Part shown: piece after piece, positions 27,819 through 36,715 of the stretch | How positions within the stretch are numbered: position 1 is the first letter of the stretch | Layout of the letters: every line of letters begins with the position of its first letter | The notes under the pieces: model-generated | What the model saw: the letters and a program-made list of their open reading frames with translations, nothing else | What the model was told of the DNA's origin: nothing | Database searches by the model: none | Made by a program: the position numbers and the translations under genes | Source of the DNA: an uncultured Clostridia bacterium | Lineage (GTDB): Bacteria > Bacillota > Clostridia > TANB77 > UBA1234 | Assembly: GCA_934149405.1 (NCBI GenBank) | Contig: CAKPEV010000005.1 | Span: forward strand, 1 to 64,000 | Direction of reading: 5' to 3' | Length of the DNA stretch: 64,000 nucleotides

Positions 27819-28163
27819 CTACTGTAAGTTAATGAATACCTTAACGCTTGCCGGTAATGTTGCACGGTACTCATTGAGTACTGTTTCGGCATCAACCTCG
27901 GCAGGATTGATGAACGAAAGCTCGACGCACTCAACATCTCCCTGATAGAAGGTGTTTCCGTAAATCATACCAACCAGTTCATTTGCAACATAGAGCAAGT
28001 GAACATGCTTGAAGTTCGAGTAAGCCTGAGCTAAGACTATGTTTTCGGCTCTTGTTCCGCCAAGGCAGAAGGGTATCCGCTTTGTTTTCTTGAACGTAGC
28101 CTCTGTTATCGCCTGTAACTCTGGTCCGTTTGTCGCCTGTACTTTCACCCGTGTGTAAGTCAT
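27819..28163 (-). CDS. Unknown 114-residue protein of atypical base composition
   Basis: I do not recognise this protein. The start is the ATG at 28161-28163, which follows AAGGAGG at good spacing on the minus strand; a longer in-frame extension to 28247 has no ribosome site. It begins MTYTRVKVQATNGPELQAIT and ends with ASVKVFINLQ. The alternation of strands and helices, and the pattern LLYVANELVGMIYGN, give a vague look of a small alpha-beta domain, but there is no motif to name it. Base composition is unlike the surroundings: the line 28081-28140 is 47% G+C. It has its own terminator. It probably arrived by transfer. Confidence 0.65.
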   Translation of the reverse strand: MTYTRVKVQATNGPELQAITEATFKKTKRIPFCLGGTRAENIVLAQAYSNFKHVHLLYVANELVGMIYGNTFYQGDVECVELSFINPAEVDAETVLNEYRATLPASVKVFINLQ

Positions 28164-28434
28164 AATATATGACCTCCTTATATATTTTTTGGGGGAACGC
28201 TCTCTCATTGTAGCATATCTTTTTATAAAAATAAAGCTTTTTTGCAAAAAACATTAATTTTTTATGTAAATTAAATTAAAAGAGGTAAATAATTGCAATA
28301 TTTATGTCAAATATTGTCTATATATGGATTTTTTTAGAGAACTAAAATAGTAGACTAACTGGTCGAGTGGATTGACTTTTAACATATTTTGATATAACAT
28401 ATTTTTGTAGATAAAAACGAATGAGGAGGAGAAT

Positions 28435-30102
28435 ATGAACAAAAATTATCCATTAAACGAAGTAAAAAAAGTTGATAGTGTAAAAGATTTAATGCGTCAA
28501 GCAACAGAAGAAGCTGGAGATAAAATTGCTTTTATGTATAAAGAAGGAAAAGAGAATATAGAAGTAACATATGCTAAGTTCCAAGAAGATACAATAGCAC
28601 TTGGAACAGCAATAACAGAGCTTGGTTTAAATGATAAACATATAGCATGTATAGGAGACAATAGTTATAAATGGCTTACTACATACTTAACAGTTTTAAA
28701 GTCAGATGGTGTATTTGTACCGGTAGATAAAGAGTTGCCAATTGAAGATATAATAAACATATTAAAAAGTAGTGATAGTGAGATTTTGTTCTATGCGGAA
28801 AAATACGAGAAATATGTTGAACAAATATTAAGAGAAGCTACTAATATTAAATTTTTAATAGGCTTTTCAAGAAAAGAAGAGTCAAACAATGTTTTGTCAT
28901 ATGACAGATTTATAGAAGATGGAAGAAAATCATTTAATGCTGGAAATCAAAAGTATCTAAAATTGAAGAGTGATCCAAACAGCTTGAAATTACTAGTATA
29001 CACATCAGGAACAACAGGAATGGCAAAAGGTGTTATGCTTACAGAAAACAACTTGATTTCATGTGTATATTATGGACTTCAAGTTGCTACGGTATACAGC
29101 AGATGTTTATCAGTTTTACCATACCATCATACTTATGAAGGGGTTGCTGGAATATTAGTTGCGCTTCATCATCATTCAACAATATGTATAAATGATAGTT
29201 TGAAAAACGTTTTAAAGAATTTACAATTTTACAAACCAGATTACATATATGTAGTACCAGCTTTTGCAGAACTATTTTATAAAAAGATAATAAGTAATGC
29301 AAAAGAAAACAAAAAGTATGGCATTATGAAAACAATGATAGTAGTAAGTAATGCACTTAGAAAAATAGGAATAGATGTAAGGAAGAAATTATTTAAAGCT
29401 GTTCATAATGCATTTGGCGGAAATCTTAGAGAAATCGTTTGCGGAGGAGCTCCAATTCGCCCAGAAGTTGGAAAATTCTTCGATGATATAGGAATCGATT
29501 TATTAAATGGATATGGTATTACAGAATGTTCACCACTAGTGAGTGTAAATAGACCATATTTTAATGATTGTAGAACAGTTGGTGTGGTACTTCCATGCTG
29601 TGAAGTAAAAATAGTAAATCCAGATGAAGATGGTAATGGAGAAGTGCATGTCAAAGGTAAAATAGTTATGTTAGGCTACTATAATGATGAAGAACGTACA
29701 AACGAAGTTTTAAAAGATGGTTGGTTTAATACAGGAGATTACGGAAATATAAATAAAAAAGGTCAATTAAGTATAACAGGAAGAAAGAAAAATCTGATAG
29801 TGTTAAATAATGGTAAAAATGTATTCCCGGAAGAAATAGAAGCATATGTAGCCAGAGTACCATATGTTCAAGAAGTTGTTGTAAGAGGTATTAAAGAAGA
29901 CGGCAGAGAAGTAGGGTTACAAGCAGAAGTATTTTTAAATCAAGACATGGTAAAATCAATGGGAATTGAAGATGTTCATGAGGCATTAAAGAAAGATATT
30001 TCAAATGTAACAAAAGAATTACCAGTTTATAAGAAGGTTACAGATATAAAAATAAGAGAGAACGAATTTGTAAAGACAACTACAAATAAAATAAAGAGAT
30101 AA
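28435..30102 (+). CDS. AMP-dependent synthetase, long-chain acyl-CoA synthetase-like
   Basis: Adenylate-forming enzyme expected to activate a fatty acid with ATP and CoA. The 555 residues contain the P-loop VYTSGTTGMAKGVMLTE (near 189), the NGYGITECSPLVSVN motif (near 361), the NTGDYGNINKKGQLSITGR hinge (near 437) and a C-terminal lysine in TTTNKIKR. Relatives of this shorter type also include acyl-ACP synthetases, so the acceptor is not certain. GAGGAG precedes ATG. It is a single-gene unit with a terminator. Upstream (28164-28434) I see nothing firm. Confidence 0.88.
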   Translation: MNKNYPLNEVKKVDSVKDLMRQATEEAGDKIAFMYKEGKENIEVTYAKFQEDTIALGTAITELGLNDKHIACIGDNSYKWLTTYLTVLKSDGVFVPVDKELPIEDIINILKSSDSEILFYAEKYEKYVEQILREATNIKFLIGFSRKEESNNVLSYDRFIEDGRKSFNAGNQKYLKLKSDPNSLKLLVYTSGTTGMAKGVMLTENNLISCVYYGLQVATVYSRCLSVLPYHHTYEGVAGILVALHHHSTICINDSLKNVLKNLQFYKPDYIYVVPAFAELFYKKIISNAKENKKYGIMKTMIVVSNALRKIGIDVRKKLFKAVHNAFGGNLREIVCGGAPIRPEVGKFFDDIGIDLLNGYGITECSPLVSVNRPYFNDCRTVGVVLPCCEVKIVNPDEDGNGEVHVKGKIVMLGYYNDEERTNEVLKDGWFNTGDYGNINKKGQLSITGRKKNLIVLNNGKNVFPEEIEAYVARVPYVQEVVVRGIKEDGREVGLQAEVFLNQDMVKSMGIEDVHEALKKDISNVTKELPVYKKVTDIKIRENEFVKTTTNKIKR

Positions 30103-30109
30103 TATTGAT

Positions 30110-30155
30110 AAAAGTTTATGGCCGACAAAAGTAATAGGCTGTAAACTTTTATTTT
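30110..30155 (+). terminator. Terminator after the acyl-CoA synthetase gene
   Basis: AAAAGTTTATGGCC pairs with GGCTGTAAACTTTT (two G-U pairs), followed by a T-rich run. Confidence 0.75.
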
Positions 30156-30281
30156 AATGTAGACTTTTAAATTTGTTTGAAGTTAAAGCATGGAAAAATG
30201 CATCCAATAAAAAAGAGATTACATTTATAAGAAATATCAATAAAATAGCAACTGGCAAAGTTTAATTTTTACGTAAATTAT

Positions 30282-30310
30282 TTGATTTTATTTATAAATT
30301 ATAATATAAT
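30282..30310 (+). promoter_or_regulatory. Promoter of mreB
   Basis: TTGATT (30282-30287), 17 bases, then TATAAT (30305-30310), 41 bases before the mreB start. Confidence 0.6.
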
Positions 30311-30351
30311 CGTAGCGTAAAGTTGTTGGTAAGAAAGAGAGATGATACTAG

Positions 30352-31374
30352 ATGTTGGGGTTTGGTCAAGCGATAGGAATAGATTTAGGAACAGCTACAG
30401 TACTTGTACACGTAAGAGGAAAGGGAATTGTGCTAAGAGAACCTTCAGTTGTAGCAATAGATAGAAATACAGGGGAAGCAGTTTCTGTAGGAGAAGAGGC
30501 AAGAAGAATGCTTGGTAGAACTCCTGGAAATATAGTAGCGATAAGACCACTAAAAGATGGAGTAATTTCAGATTATTCAGTAACAGAAAAAATGTTAAAA
30601 TACTTTATAAGAAAAGTATGTGGTAAATTTATTTTTGCCCCAACAATAATGGTTTGTGTGCCATCTGGTGTTACAGAAGTTGAGAAGAAAGCAGTAGTAG
30701 ATGCTGCAACACAAGCTGGAGCAAAAAAAGTGTATTTAATAGAAGAGCCTATAGCTGCTGCTATAGGAGCAGGAATAGATATATCAAAGGCATGTGGTAG
30801 TATGGTTGTTGATATGGGTGGCGGAACAACTGATATAGCTGTTATATCGCTTGGAGGAGCAGTTGTAAGTACATCTATTAAAGTTGCTGGCAATAAGCTT
30901 GATGAATCTATTGTTAAATATATAAAGAAAAAATATAATGTTATTATAGGAGAGAGAACTGCTGAAGACCTAAAGATTAATATTGGTTGCGTATATCCAA
31001 GAATGCAAAAGCTAAAGATGGATGTTAGAGGTAGAGATTTGGAAAGTGGCTTGCCAGTTAATCTTACTGTAAACTCTGACGATATGTTAGAAGCTTTGGA
31101 CGAGCCAGCAACGGCAATATTAGAAGCAGTTTTAGCAGTTTTAGAGAGAACACCACCTGAGTTGTCAGCAGATATAAGTGATAGAGGAATTTATATGACT
31201 GGTGGTGGTTGCCTTGTTTATGGATTAGACAGGCTAATACAAGAAAAGACCGGAATAAATGTTATGATAGCAGAAGAATCTGTTTCTTGTGTTGCACTAG
31301 GGACAGGAAAGGCATTGGAGGACCCTGAAATGTTAGAAAAACTAGATGCCATGAGAAAGAAACCAAAATATTAA
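30352..31374 (+). CDS. mreB: Rod-shape-determining protein MreB (or the Mbl paralogue)
   Basis: Bacterial actin that guides lateral wall synthesis beneath the membrane. The 340 residues carry the phosphate 1 motif IGIDLGTATVLV, the connect 1 region, phosphate 2 VVDMGGGTTDIAVISLGG (near 154), and the adenosine motif MTGGGCLVYGLD (near 281). A short hydrophobic N-terminus (MLGFG) fits membrane binding. mreC and mreD are absent downstream, which is more usual for mbl or an mreB paralogue. GAAAGAGAGATG stands ahead of the start. A small membrane protein follows closely. Confidence 0.93.
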   Translation: MLGFGQAIGIDLGTATVLVHVRGKGIVLREPSVVAIDRNTGEAVSVGEEARRMLGRTPGNIVAIRPLKDGVISDYSVTEKMLKYFIRKVCGKFIFAPTIMVCVPSGVTEVEKKAVVDAATQAGAKKVYLIEEPIAAAIGAGIDISKACGSMVVDMGGGTTDIAVISLGGAVVSTSIKVAGNKLDESIVKYIKKKYNVIIGERTAEDLKINIGCVYPRMQKLKMDVRGRDLESGLPVNLTVNSDDMLEALDEPATAILEAVLAVLERTPPELSADISDRGIYMTGGGCLVYGLDRLIQEKTGINVMIAEESVSCVALGTGKALEDPEMLEKLDAMRKKPKY

Positions 31375-31397
31375 TATATTTGAACGGAGGAGAGTGT

Positions 31398-31835
31398 ATG
31401 TCTGGAAACGATAAAAAGGAAGATATAGAAAATAGTGTAAAGGCTTTTTTTCAAGAAATTATAGGAACAGAAGATAAAACAAGTACATTTAAAGAAAAGG
31501 AAAGAATGGATAACAAATGGATGGCGATGATGTCTTATATCATTCCTCCGATTCCGTTTATAGCAGAGAGGCATAGTAGTTATGTAAAGTTTCATTCAAA
31601 CCAAGGAATGAATATGCTAATATGGTATTTACTATTATTAGCATTTATTATGGTTATAGATGCTGCATTCCCATGGAAATTTATAGTTAATGGTTTGAAG
31701 TTAATATTAAATCTTGCACTAGTTGCATTAGTGGCTTTTGGAATTATTGGAACGGTTAATTGCCAAGCTAAAGAGTTGCCGGTAATTAGTAAACTTAATC
31801 TAATGACTATCATAAGTAATTTATTTATAAGATAA
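31398..31835 (+). CDS. Small membrane protein, DUF4870-like
   Basis: A 145-residue protein with an acidic soluble start (residues 1-40) and three membrane segments: WMAMMSYIIPPIPFI, MNMLIWYLLLLAFIMVIDA and LILNLALVALVAFGIIGTV. The HSSYVKFHSNQGMNMLIWYL segment resembles the DUF4870/Tic20-like family (VRFHAxQG). The start is ATG 31398, with CGGAGGA 7 bases upstream; the in-frame TTG at 31380 would place the ribosome site inside the gene. It follows mreB by 23 bases and is probably co-transcribed with it. Function unknown. Confidence 0.75.
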   Translation: MSGNDKKEDIENSVKAFFQEIIGTEDKTSTFKEKERMDNKWMAMMSYIIPPIPFIAERHSSYVKFHSNQGMNMLIWYLLLLAFIMVIDAAFPWKFIVNGLKLILNLALVALVAFGIIGTVNCQAKELPVISKLNLMTIISNLFIR

Positions 31836-31881
31836 TAAAAAAGATATTCTACATTTTTAAAGTGTAGAATATCTTTTTTTA
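31836..31881. terminator. Bidirectional terminator between the mreB unit and murC
   Basis: A run of A's plus GATATTCTACA pairs with TGTAGAATATC plus T's; the stem is flanked by A and T tracts on both sides, so it serves convergent transcripts. Confidence 0.88.
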
Positions 31882-31891
31882 TAACTTTTAG

Positions 31892-33262
31892 TTAATCTTT
31901 AATATCATAGCCTAATTTAGTTATATTTCCAGCCCCGACAGTTAGAACTAAATCATTTTCTTTTACATTTTCTTTTAGAAAACTTTTTATTTCTTCGAAA
32001 GTAGGAATGTATATGCAATTGTTAGAAATCTTATTTATTGCCTCACTTAACATTTTAGATGAGACCAATCCTGTATCAATTTCTCTAGCAGCATAAATGT
32101 CTGTTAAGATAACTTTATCAGCCTCAGAGAATGCATTGGCAAATTCATCGAATAATGTGTAAGTTCTTGAATAGGTATGTGGTTGAAATATAACCCATAA
32201 TTTATTTGTTTTTAGTTCATTAGCGGCTTTTATAGTAGCTTTTATCTCTGTAGGATGGTGAGCATAATCGTCATAAATTTTCGCATTGTTTATTGTACCT
32301 ACATATTCAAATCTTCTATGAGCACCTGTGAAGTCAGATAAGGCAAGAGCTACATCATTTAAATCTATGCCATAAAAATGCGAAATTGCAATTGTAGACA
32401 ATGCATTATAAATGTGATGATATCCAGGTACTTTAAGATGTATTTTTATTTCAGCATCTTTTGATTTTGCATCGAAAGTATAGAAACCATTTTCCAATTT
32501 TATATTTTCAGCTATCCAATCAGCATTGGAATTAATACCAAAAGATATTTTATTTGCAACTTTTCCATTAACTACTTCTACGCAATTAGTATCATCATTA
32601 TTGTATACAATGACGCCATCTCTTGGAACGTAAGAAACAAATTCGTTAAATGCAGATTTTATATCCTCTAAATCTTTATAGTAATCTAAATGATCTTCTT
32701 CGATATTAAGCAAAACGACTGATTTAGGGCTGAAACTTAAAAAGCTTCTTACATATTCACAAGCTTCTATAATAAAGTAATCAGGTCCGCCGATTCTGTA
32801 ATTAGTATTGTTAAGTTGTCGTAAGTCAGCACCTACTTGAACAGTTGGGTTCATATTAGCTTGCATGAAAGCTAGTGAAACCATAGAAGTGGTAGTTGTC
32901 TTTCCGTGAGTTCCGCAAATTGCAATTGTATTATTATAAATTCTTGTTAATTCTCCTAAAAGATCAGAACGTTCCATGCATGGAATATTTCTTTTTCTAG
33001 CTTCAACTAATTCCGGATTGTCTTGTTTTACTGCCGCAGTGTAAGCAACTAGTGCAATATCATCGTTTATATTTTTTTCTGATTGACCTATGCAAATCTT
33101 AATTCCATTACTTTCTAAACGCTTTGTCGTATCAGAAGCATTGTTGTCTGAACCAGAGATTTTAAAGCCCATACTTAAAAGTATTTCAGCAATACCGCTC
33201 ATACTAACTCCACCAATTCCAACCATATGTATATATTTATTTTTATCTATAGTATTTAACAT
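31892..33262 (-). CDS. murC: UDP-N-acetylmuramate--L-alanine ligase
   Basis: Adds L-alanine to UDP-MurNAc, the first peptide step of peptidoglycan synthesis. The 456 residues start with the nucleotide-binding HMVGIGGVSMSGIAEIL, then the Mur ligase P-loop CGTHGKTTTTSM near residue 116, EACEYVRSFL near 170, the central IEEDHLDYYKD (near 191) and C-terminal domain DDYAHHPTEIKAT near 330. All fit MurC rather than MurD/E/F. GGAGGT precedes the ATG. It is transcribed alone, opposite to its neighbours. Confidence 0.97.
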   Translation of the reverse strand: MLNTIDKNKYIHMVGIGGVSMSGIAEILLSMGFKISGSDNNASDTTKRLESNGIKICIGQSEKNINDDIALVAYTAAVKQDNPELVEARKRNIPCMERSDLLGELTRIYNNTIAICGTHGKTTTTSMVSLAFMQANMNPTVQVGADLRQLNNTNYRIGGPDYFIIEACEYVRSFLSFSPKSVVLLNIEEDHLDYYKDLEDIKSAFNEFVSYVPRDGVIVYNNDDTNCVEVVNGKVANKISFGINSNADWIAENIKLENGFYTFDAKSKDAEIKIHLKVPGYHHIYNALSTIAISHFYGIDLNDVALALSDFTGAHRRFEYVGTINNAKIYDDYAHHPTEIKATIKAANELKTNKLWVIFQPHTYSRTYTLFDEFANAFSEADKVILTDIYAAREIDTGLVSSKMLSEAINKISNNCIYIPTFEEIKSFLKENVKENDLVLTVGAGNITKLGYDIKD

Positions 33263-33487
33263 AAAATACCTCCTATCACTAGAATTATATATTTAGAACA
33301 GTCCATTTACAATAGTATATTGCAAAAAAGCAGCAATTATTCACTGATAGCCAAAAGAGAAGTGGGAAAGCAACGAATGATACTAGTTATGTTAATGTTG
33401 CAATGCTAAATCCACATAAATATCGTCATAATTTGCAGGTTTTATTAAAAAGAACCTAAAAAGTGAATAAATTTAACAACTTTTAGC

Positions 33488-33513
33488 AGGATTTTTAAAG
33501 TAGATGGAGTAAT
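33488..33513 (+). promoter_or_regulatory. Sigma-H-like promoter of spoVG
   Basis: GC-AGGATTT (AGGATTT at 33488-33494), 14 bases, then GTAAT (33509-33513). The -35 is identical to that of the known B. subtilis spoVG sigma-H promoter as I recall it; the -10 is one base off GAAT. The remainder of 33263-33487 shows no gene. Confidence 0.5.
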
Positions 33514-33571
33514 ATAAATGTAGGTTGGCACAAGGTCAACTATCACACAAATAGAAAGGACGTGCGTTTTA

Positions 33572-33859
33572 ATGCAAATCACAGAAGTAAGATTAAAAAA
33601 AGTAGATTCAAACGGTAAAATGAAAGCTGTTGCTTCAGTTACATTCGATAACTCTTTCGTAGTACACGATATCAAAGTTATTGAAGGTACTGAAAAAACT
33701 TTCATAGCTATGCCAAGTAGAAAAACTCCAAATGGAGTATGGACAGATATAGCTAACCCAGTTAATTCTGAAACAAGAGCTATGATTGAAAAAGCAATCT
33801 TCGATAAGTATGAAGAAGTACTTAAAGAAACAGCTGAAACTCCTGCTGAAGAGAAATAA
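33572..33859 (+). CDS. spoVG: SpoVG, RNA-binding regulatory protein
   Basis: A 95-residue small regulator, found in spore formers and many other Bacillota, that binds RNA/DNA and affects septation, sporulation or virulence genes. The sequence MQITEVRLKKV, SVTFDNSFVVHDIKVIEGT and FIAMPSRKTPNG are the family core, followed by NSETRAMIEKAIFDKYEEV. The tail is acidic. AAAGGACG precedes ATG. Its sigma-H-like promoter fits early stationary-phase expression. Confidence 0.96.
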   Translation: MQITEVRLKKVDSNGKMKAVASVTFDNSFVVHDIKVIEGTEKTFIAMPSRKTPNGVWTDIANPVNSETRAMIEKAIFDKYEEVLKETAETPAEEK

Positions 33860-33875
33860 TAGAGAGTATTAAATG

Positions 33876-33904
33876 CCACACATTGAAAAATGTGTGGTTT
33901 TTTT
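33876..33904 (+). terminator. Intrinsic terminator after spoVG
   Basis: CCACACATT / AATGTGTGG stem followed by seven T's. Confidence 0.9.
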
Positions 33905-34025
33905 GTGCTAAAAAATATCAATTATACTGAAAAATAATTATAAATTTTTTAAAATACAATCACGCAATTCTTAAAAATTAATATATTAATACTATAAATT
34001 AAATATTTGAAAGGGAGAGTTAAAA

Positions 34026-34793
34026 ATGTGCAAAAGCCTTATGCTTAAGAACATTTCTAAAGTTTATCAAGATGACAATGGCGAGACGATGGCTATAAAA
34101 GATTTTAGCTATACTTTTAAGAAAGGGCATTTTACAAGTATAGTTGGACCTAGCGGATGTGGAAAATCAACGCTTTTGTCTATCATATGTGGACTTGAAA
34201 AAGCAAGCAGTGGCACCATTTATATGGATAATTCCATCCTCACGACTAAAAACCACAACATCGGTTATATGCTTCAGCGCGATTATCTTTTAGATTGGCG
34301 GACAATTTATAAGAACGTATTACTTGGTTTAGAAATCAGAAAGACTTTAAACAAAGAAAGCGAAGAGTATGCAAATTTTCTTTTAGAAAAATACGGCCTT
34401 GCGGAGTTCAAGAACAAGTATCCATCTCAGCTTTCTGGAGGAATGAGACAGCGTGTAGCACTTATTAGGACTTTAGCAATAAAGCCTGATGTTCTTTTGC
34501 TTGATGAAGCATTTTCTGCACTTGATTATCAGACTAGACTTTCGGTTACAGAAGACGTTTACAGGATAATAAAGGCAGAAAACAAGGTTACTATCATGGT
34601 AACACATGACATTCCAGAAAGCATAAGCATGTCTGACGAAGTTATCATTCTTAGCAAGAGACCTTCAACCATCAAGAAAGTCTATAAAATAGATTTTGAG
34701 ATGGAAAACAGAACACCACTGACATGTAGGGATAATCCTAAATTTAGTCAGTATTTCGAAAAAGTATGGAAGGAGCTGAACGACAGTGGATAA
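34026..34793 (+). CDS. ABC transporter ATP-binding protein, nitrate/sulfonate/taurine (NitT/TauT) type
   Basis: The ATPase of a three-gene importer. The 255 residues contain Walker A GPSGCGKST (near residue 40), Q-loop MLQRDYLLDW, signature LSGGMRQRVAL (near 138), Walker B VLLLDEAFSALD (near 158) and the H-loop VTHDIPESI. The Q-loop 'DxLLxW' pattern is typical of the SsuB/TauB/ThiZ group. Its stop overlaps the permease start by 8 bases, so the two are translationally coupled. No TPP, S-box or other riboswitch is visible upstream, so the substrate (sulfonate, nitrate, pyrimidine precursor or other) is unknown. GGGAGAG precedes ATG. Confidence 0.92.
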   Translation: MCKSLMLKNISKVYQDDNGETMAIKDFSYTFKKGHFTSIVGPSGCGKSTLLSIICGLEKASSGTIYMDNSILTTKNHNIGYMLQRDYLLDWRTIYKNVLLGLEIRKTLNKESEEYANFLLEKYGLAEFKNKYPSQLSGGMRQRVALIRTLAIKPDVLLLDEAFSALDYQTRLSVTEDVYRIIKAENKVTIMVTHDIPESISMSDEVIILSKRPSTIKKVYKIDFEMENRTPLTCRDNPKFSQYFEKVWKELNDSG

Positions 34794-35589
34794 TATTTCG
34801 AGCGAACGTAAGAAATATTTGCATGGAAAACGGAAAGCAAAGTTTCTGATAATCTTAGCACAAGTAAGTTTCCTTGCTATATTTGTTGCAGTATGGGAAA
34901 TTCTCGCAAGGCTTGAAGTGATTGACAGTTTCATAACGAGCAGTCCTAGCAGAATACTTAAGACATTTGTAGATATGCTAAAAAATGAACTTATGAAGCA
35001 TATTGCAGTAACGTGCATGGAAACAATACTTGGCTTCTTGCTTGGAACTTTACTAGGGACACTCATAGCATCTCTGCTTTGGTGGTCGCCGTTTCTTTCG
35101 AAAGTTATGTCACCATATCTTGCTGTTTTGAACAGTTTGCCTAAAGTTGCTCTTGGTCCTATTATTATAATATGGGTTGGAGCAGGTACTTCTGCAATTG
35201 TGACTATGGCTCTTGCAATATCATTAATAGTTACGATAATGGAGGTCTTAAATGGCTTTACTACGACAGACGTAAACAGGATAAAAATGGCGGAAACTTT
35301 TGGAGCAAGCAAATTTCAAGTGTTCACAAAAATAGTCTTTCCGTCTAATATTCCAACACTTTTAAATGTGTTGAAAGTTAGTATGGGACTTTCAATGGTT
35401 GGCGTAATCACAGGAGAGTTTCTGGTTTCAAAAGCAGGAATAGGGTATTTGATTGTATACGGCGGTCAGGTCTTTAAGCTTGATTTGGTTATGACAAGTG
35501 TGATAATTCTTGCAGTAGTAGCAACAATAATGTATCAAGGCATCATCTTGCTTCAGAGTTTTATAAACAAAAGAGGCAAGTGGCAATAA
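34786..35589 (+). CDS. ABC transporter permease, NitT/TauT type
   Basis: Membrane subunit of the importer. Starts at GTG 34786, overlapping the ATPase stop, with AAGGAGC upstream. The 267 residues have an N-terminal helix (residues 17-40), about five further helices, and the EAA loop AETFGASKFQVFTKIVFPSN near residue 166, which contacts the ATPase. Resembles SsuC/TauC/ThiX. It is followed after 22 bases by the binding-protein gene. Confidence 0.92.
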   Translation: MDNISSERKKYLHGKRKAKFLIILAQVSFLAIFVAVWEILARLEVIDSFITSSPSRILKTFVDMLKNELMKHIAVTCMETILGFLLGTLLGTLIASLLWWSPFLSKVMSPYLAVLNSLPKVALGPIIIIWVGAGTSAIVTMALAISLIVTIMEVLNGFTTTDVNRIKMAETFGASKFQVFTKIVFPSNIPTLLNVLKVSMGLSMVGVITGEFLVSKAGIGYLIVYGGQVFKLDLVMTSVIILAVVATIMYQGIILLQSFINKRGKWQ

Positions 35590-35611
35590 CAACTTTTAGG
35601 AGGAAAAAATC

Positions 35612-36598
35612 ATGAAAAAGTTCATCGCACATCTTCTTCTGATAGTGATTCTCTTCACTATCGCACTTACGGGGTGCTCTTCGAACAAAAATGAGAAGAT
35701 AACCGTGAGTGAGGTTACCCACTCGGTGTTTTATGCACCGCAGTACGTCGCAATCAACCTTGGCTTTTTTGAGAAAAGGGGGATTGAACTCGAGCTCTAC
35801 AATGGAGGAGGAGCGGATAAGGTCATGACAGCAGTGCTTGCAAATCAGGTCGACATCGGATTTGCAGGACCGGAAGCAGCAATCTACGTATACCTTCAAG
35901 GCAAAGAAGATTACCCCGAAGTTTTCGCACAGCTCACAAAGAGAGATGGTTCCTTCTTGGTCGGTAGAGAAAAGGATGAAAACTTTTCTTGGACTAACCT
36001 TAAAGGAAAGCATATCTTACCAGGCAGAAAAGGCGGAGTTCCTTACATGGCACTTGAGTATGTCATAAAGAAAAATGGACTAAATCCTTCGAGCGACATG
36101 AACTTCGATAACAGTATAAGTTTCGATGCTATGACATCGGCGTTCCTTGGTGGAGTGGGAGATTATGTTACAATCTTCGAACCAACAGCATCAACGCTTG
36201 AAAAAGAGGGTAAAGGCTACATTCTCGCATCTGTCGGCGAAGCTGCCGGAGAAATTCCGTATACTGCATATTTCGCCAAAAAGAGTTTTATCTCTAAGAA
36301 CGAAAAGCTGGTTCAGGATTTCACGGATGCTATTTACGAAGGTCAAAAATGGGTTGATACTCATACGGCTAAGGAGATAGCAGAGGCAATAAGCCCGTCG
36401 TTCCCTGATACTGACCTTGATATCCTCGAAACAGTCGTAAAAAGATACAAAGACATTGATGCTTGGAACAAGACTCCGGAAATGTTGGAAGCTTCGTTTG
36501 AAAAACTCCAAGAAGTAATGATTGAAGCTGGTGAACTTGAAAAAAGTGCACCTTTTAGCAAGGTGGTAAATAACACCTTCGCTAAGAAAGCGAAGTAA
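35612..36598 (+). CDS. ABC transporter substrate-binding lipoprotein, NMT1/SsuA type
   Basis: Captures the substrate outside the membrane and delivers it to the permease. The 328 residues start with a signal peptide and lipobox LTGCSS (Cys near residue 22). The mature part follows the NMT1/THI5-like fold: VTHSVFYAPQYVAINLGFFE, ELYNGGGADKVMTAVLANQ, DIGFAGPEAAI and GRKGGVPYMALEYVI. TAGGAGG precedes the ATG. Composition is odd: the line 35701-35760 is 52% G+C, well above its own partner genes and the chromosome, so this subunit may have been replaced or acquired separately. A terminator follows. Confidence 0.9.
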   Translation: MKKFIAHLLLIVILFTIALTGCSSNKNEKITVSEVTHSVFYAPQYVAINLGFFEKRGIELELYNGGGADKVMTAVLANQVDIGFAGPEAAIYVYLQGKEDYPEVFAQLTKRDGSFLVGREKDENFSWTNLKGKHILPGRKGGVPYMALEYVIKKNGLNPSSDMNFDNSISFDAMTSAFLGGVGDYVTIFEPTASTLEKEGKGYILASVGEAAGEIPYTAYFAKKSFISKNEKLVQDFTDAIYEGQKWVDTHTAKEIAEAISPSFPDTDLDILETVVKRYKDIDAWNKTPEMLEASFEKLQEVMIEAGELEKSAPFSKVVNNTFAKKAK

Positions 36599-36601
36599 AT
36601 A

Positions 36602-36645
36602 AAAAACACCTCTTAGAATATTTTTATTCTTGGAGGTGCTTTTTA
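36602..36645. terminator. Terminator after the ABC operon
   Basis: AAACACCTC...AGAATA pairs imperfectly with TATTCT...GGAGGTGCTTTTT, with flanking A and T tracts. Confidence 0.75.
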
Positions 36646-36715
36646 TATATTATTAAAAAAATAGAAAACTTGTAATGCTTAAATGATTTTAACGTGAGAG
36701 ACGATATATCTTAAA

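Noticed and set aside
33905..34025. TPP or other riboswitch ahead of the NitT/TauT-type ABC operon
   Set aside because: No CTGAGA-type TPP core or other riboswitch consensus could be found.
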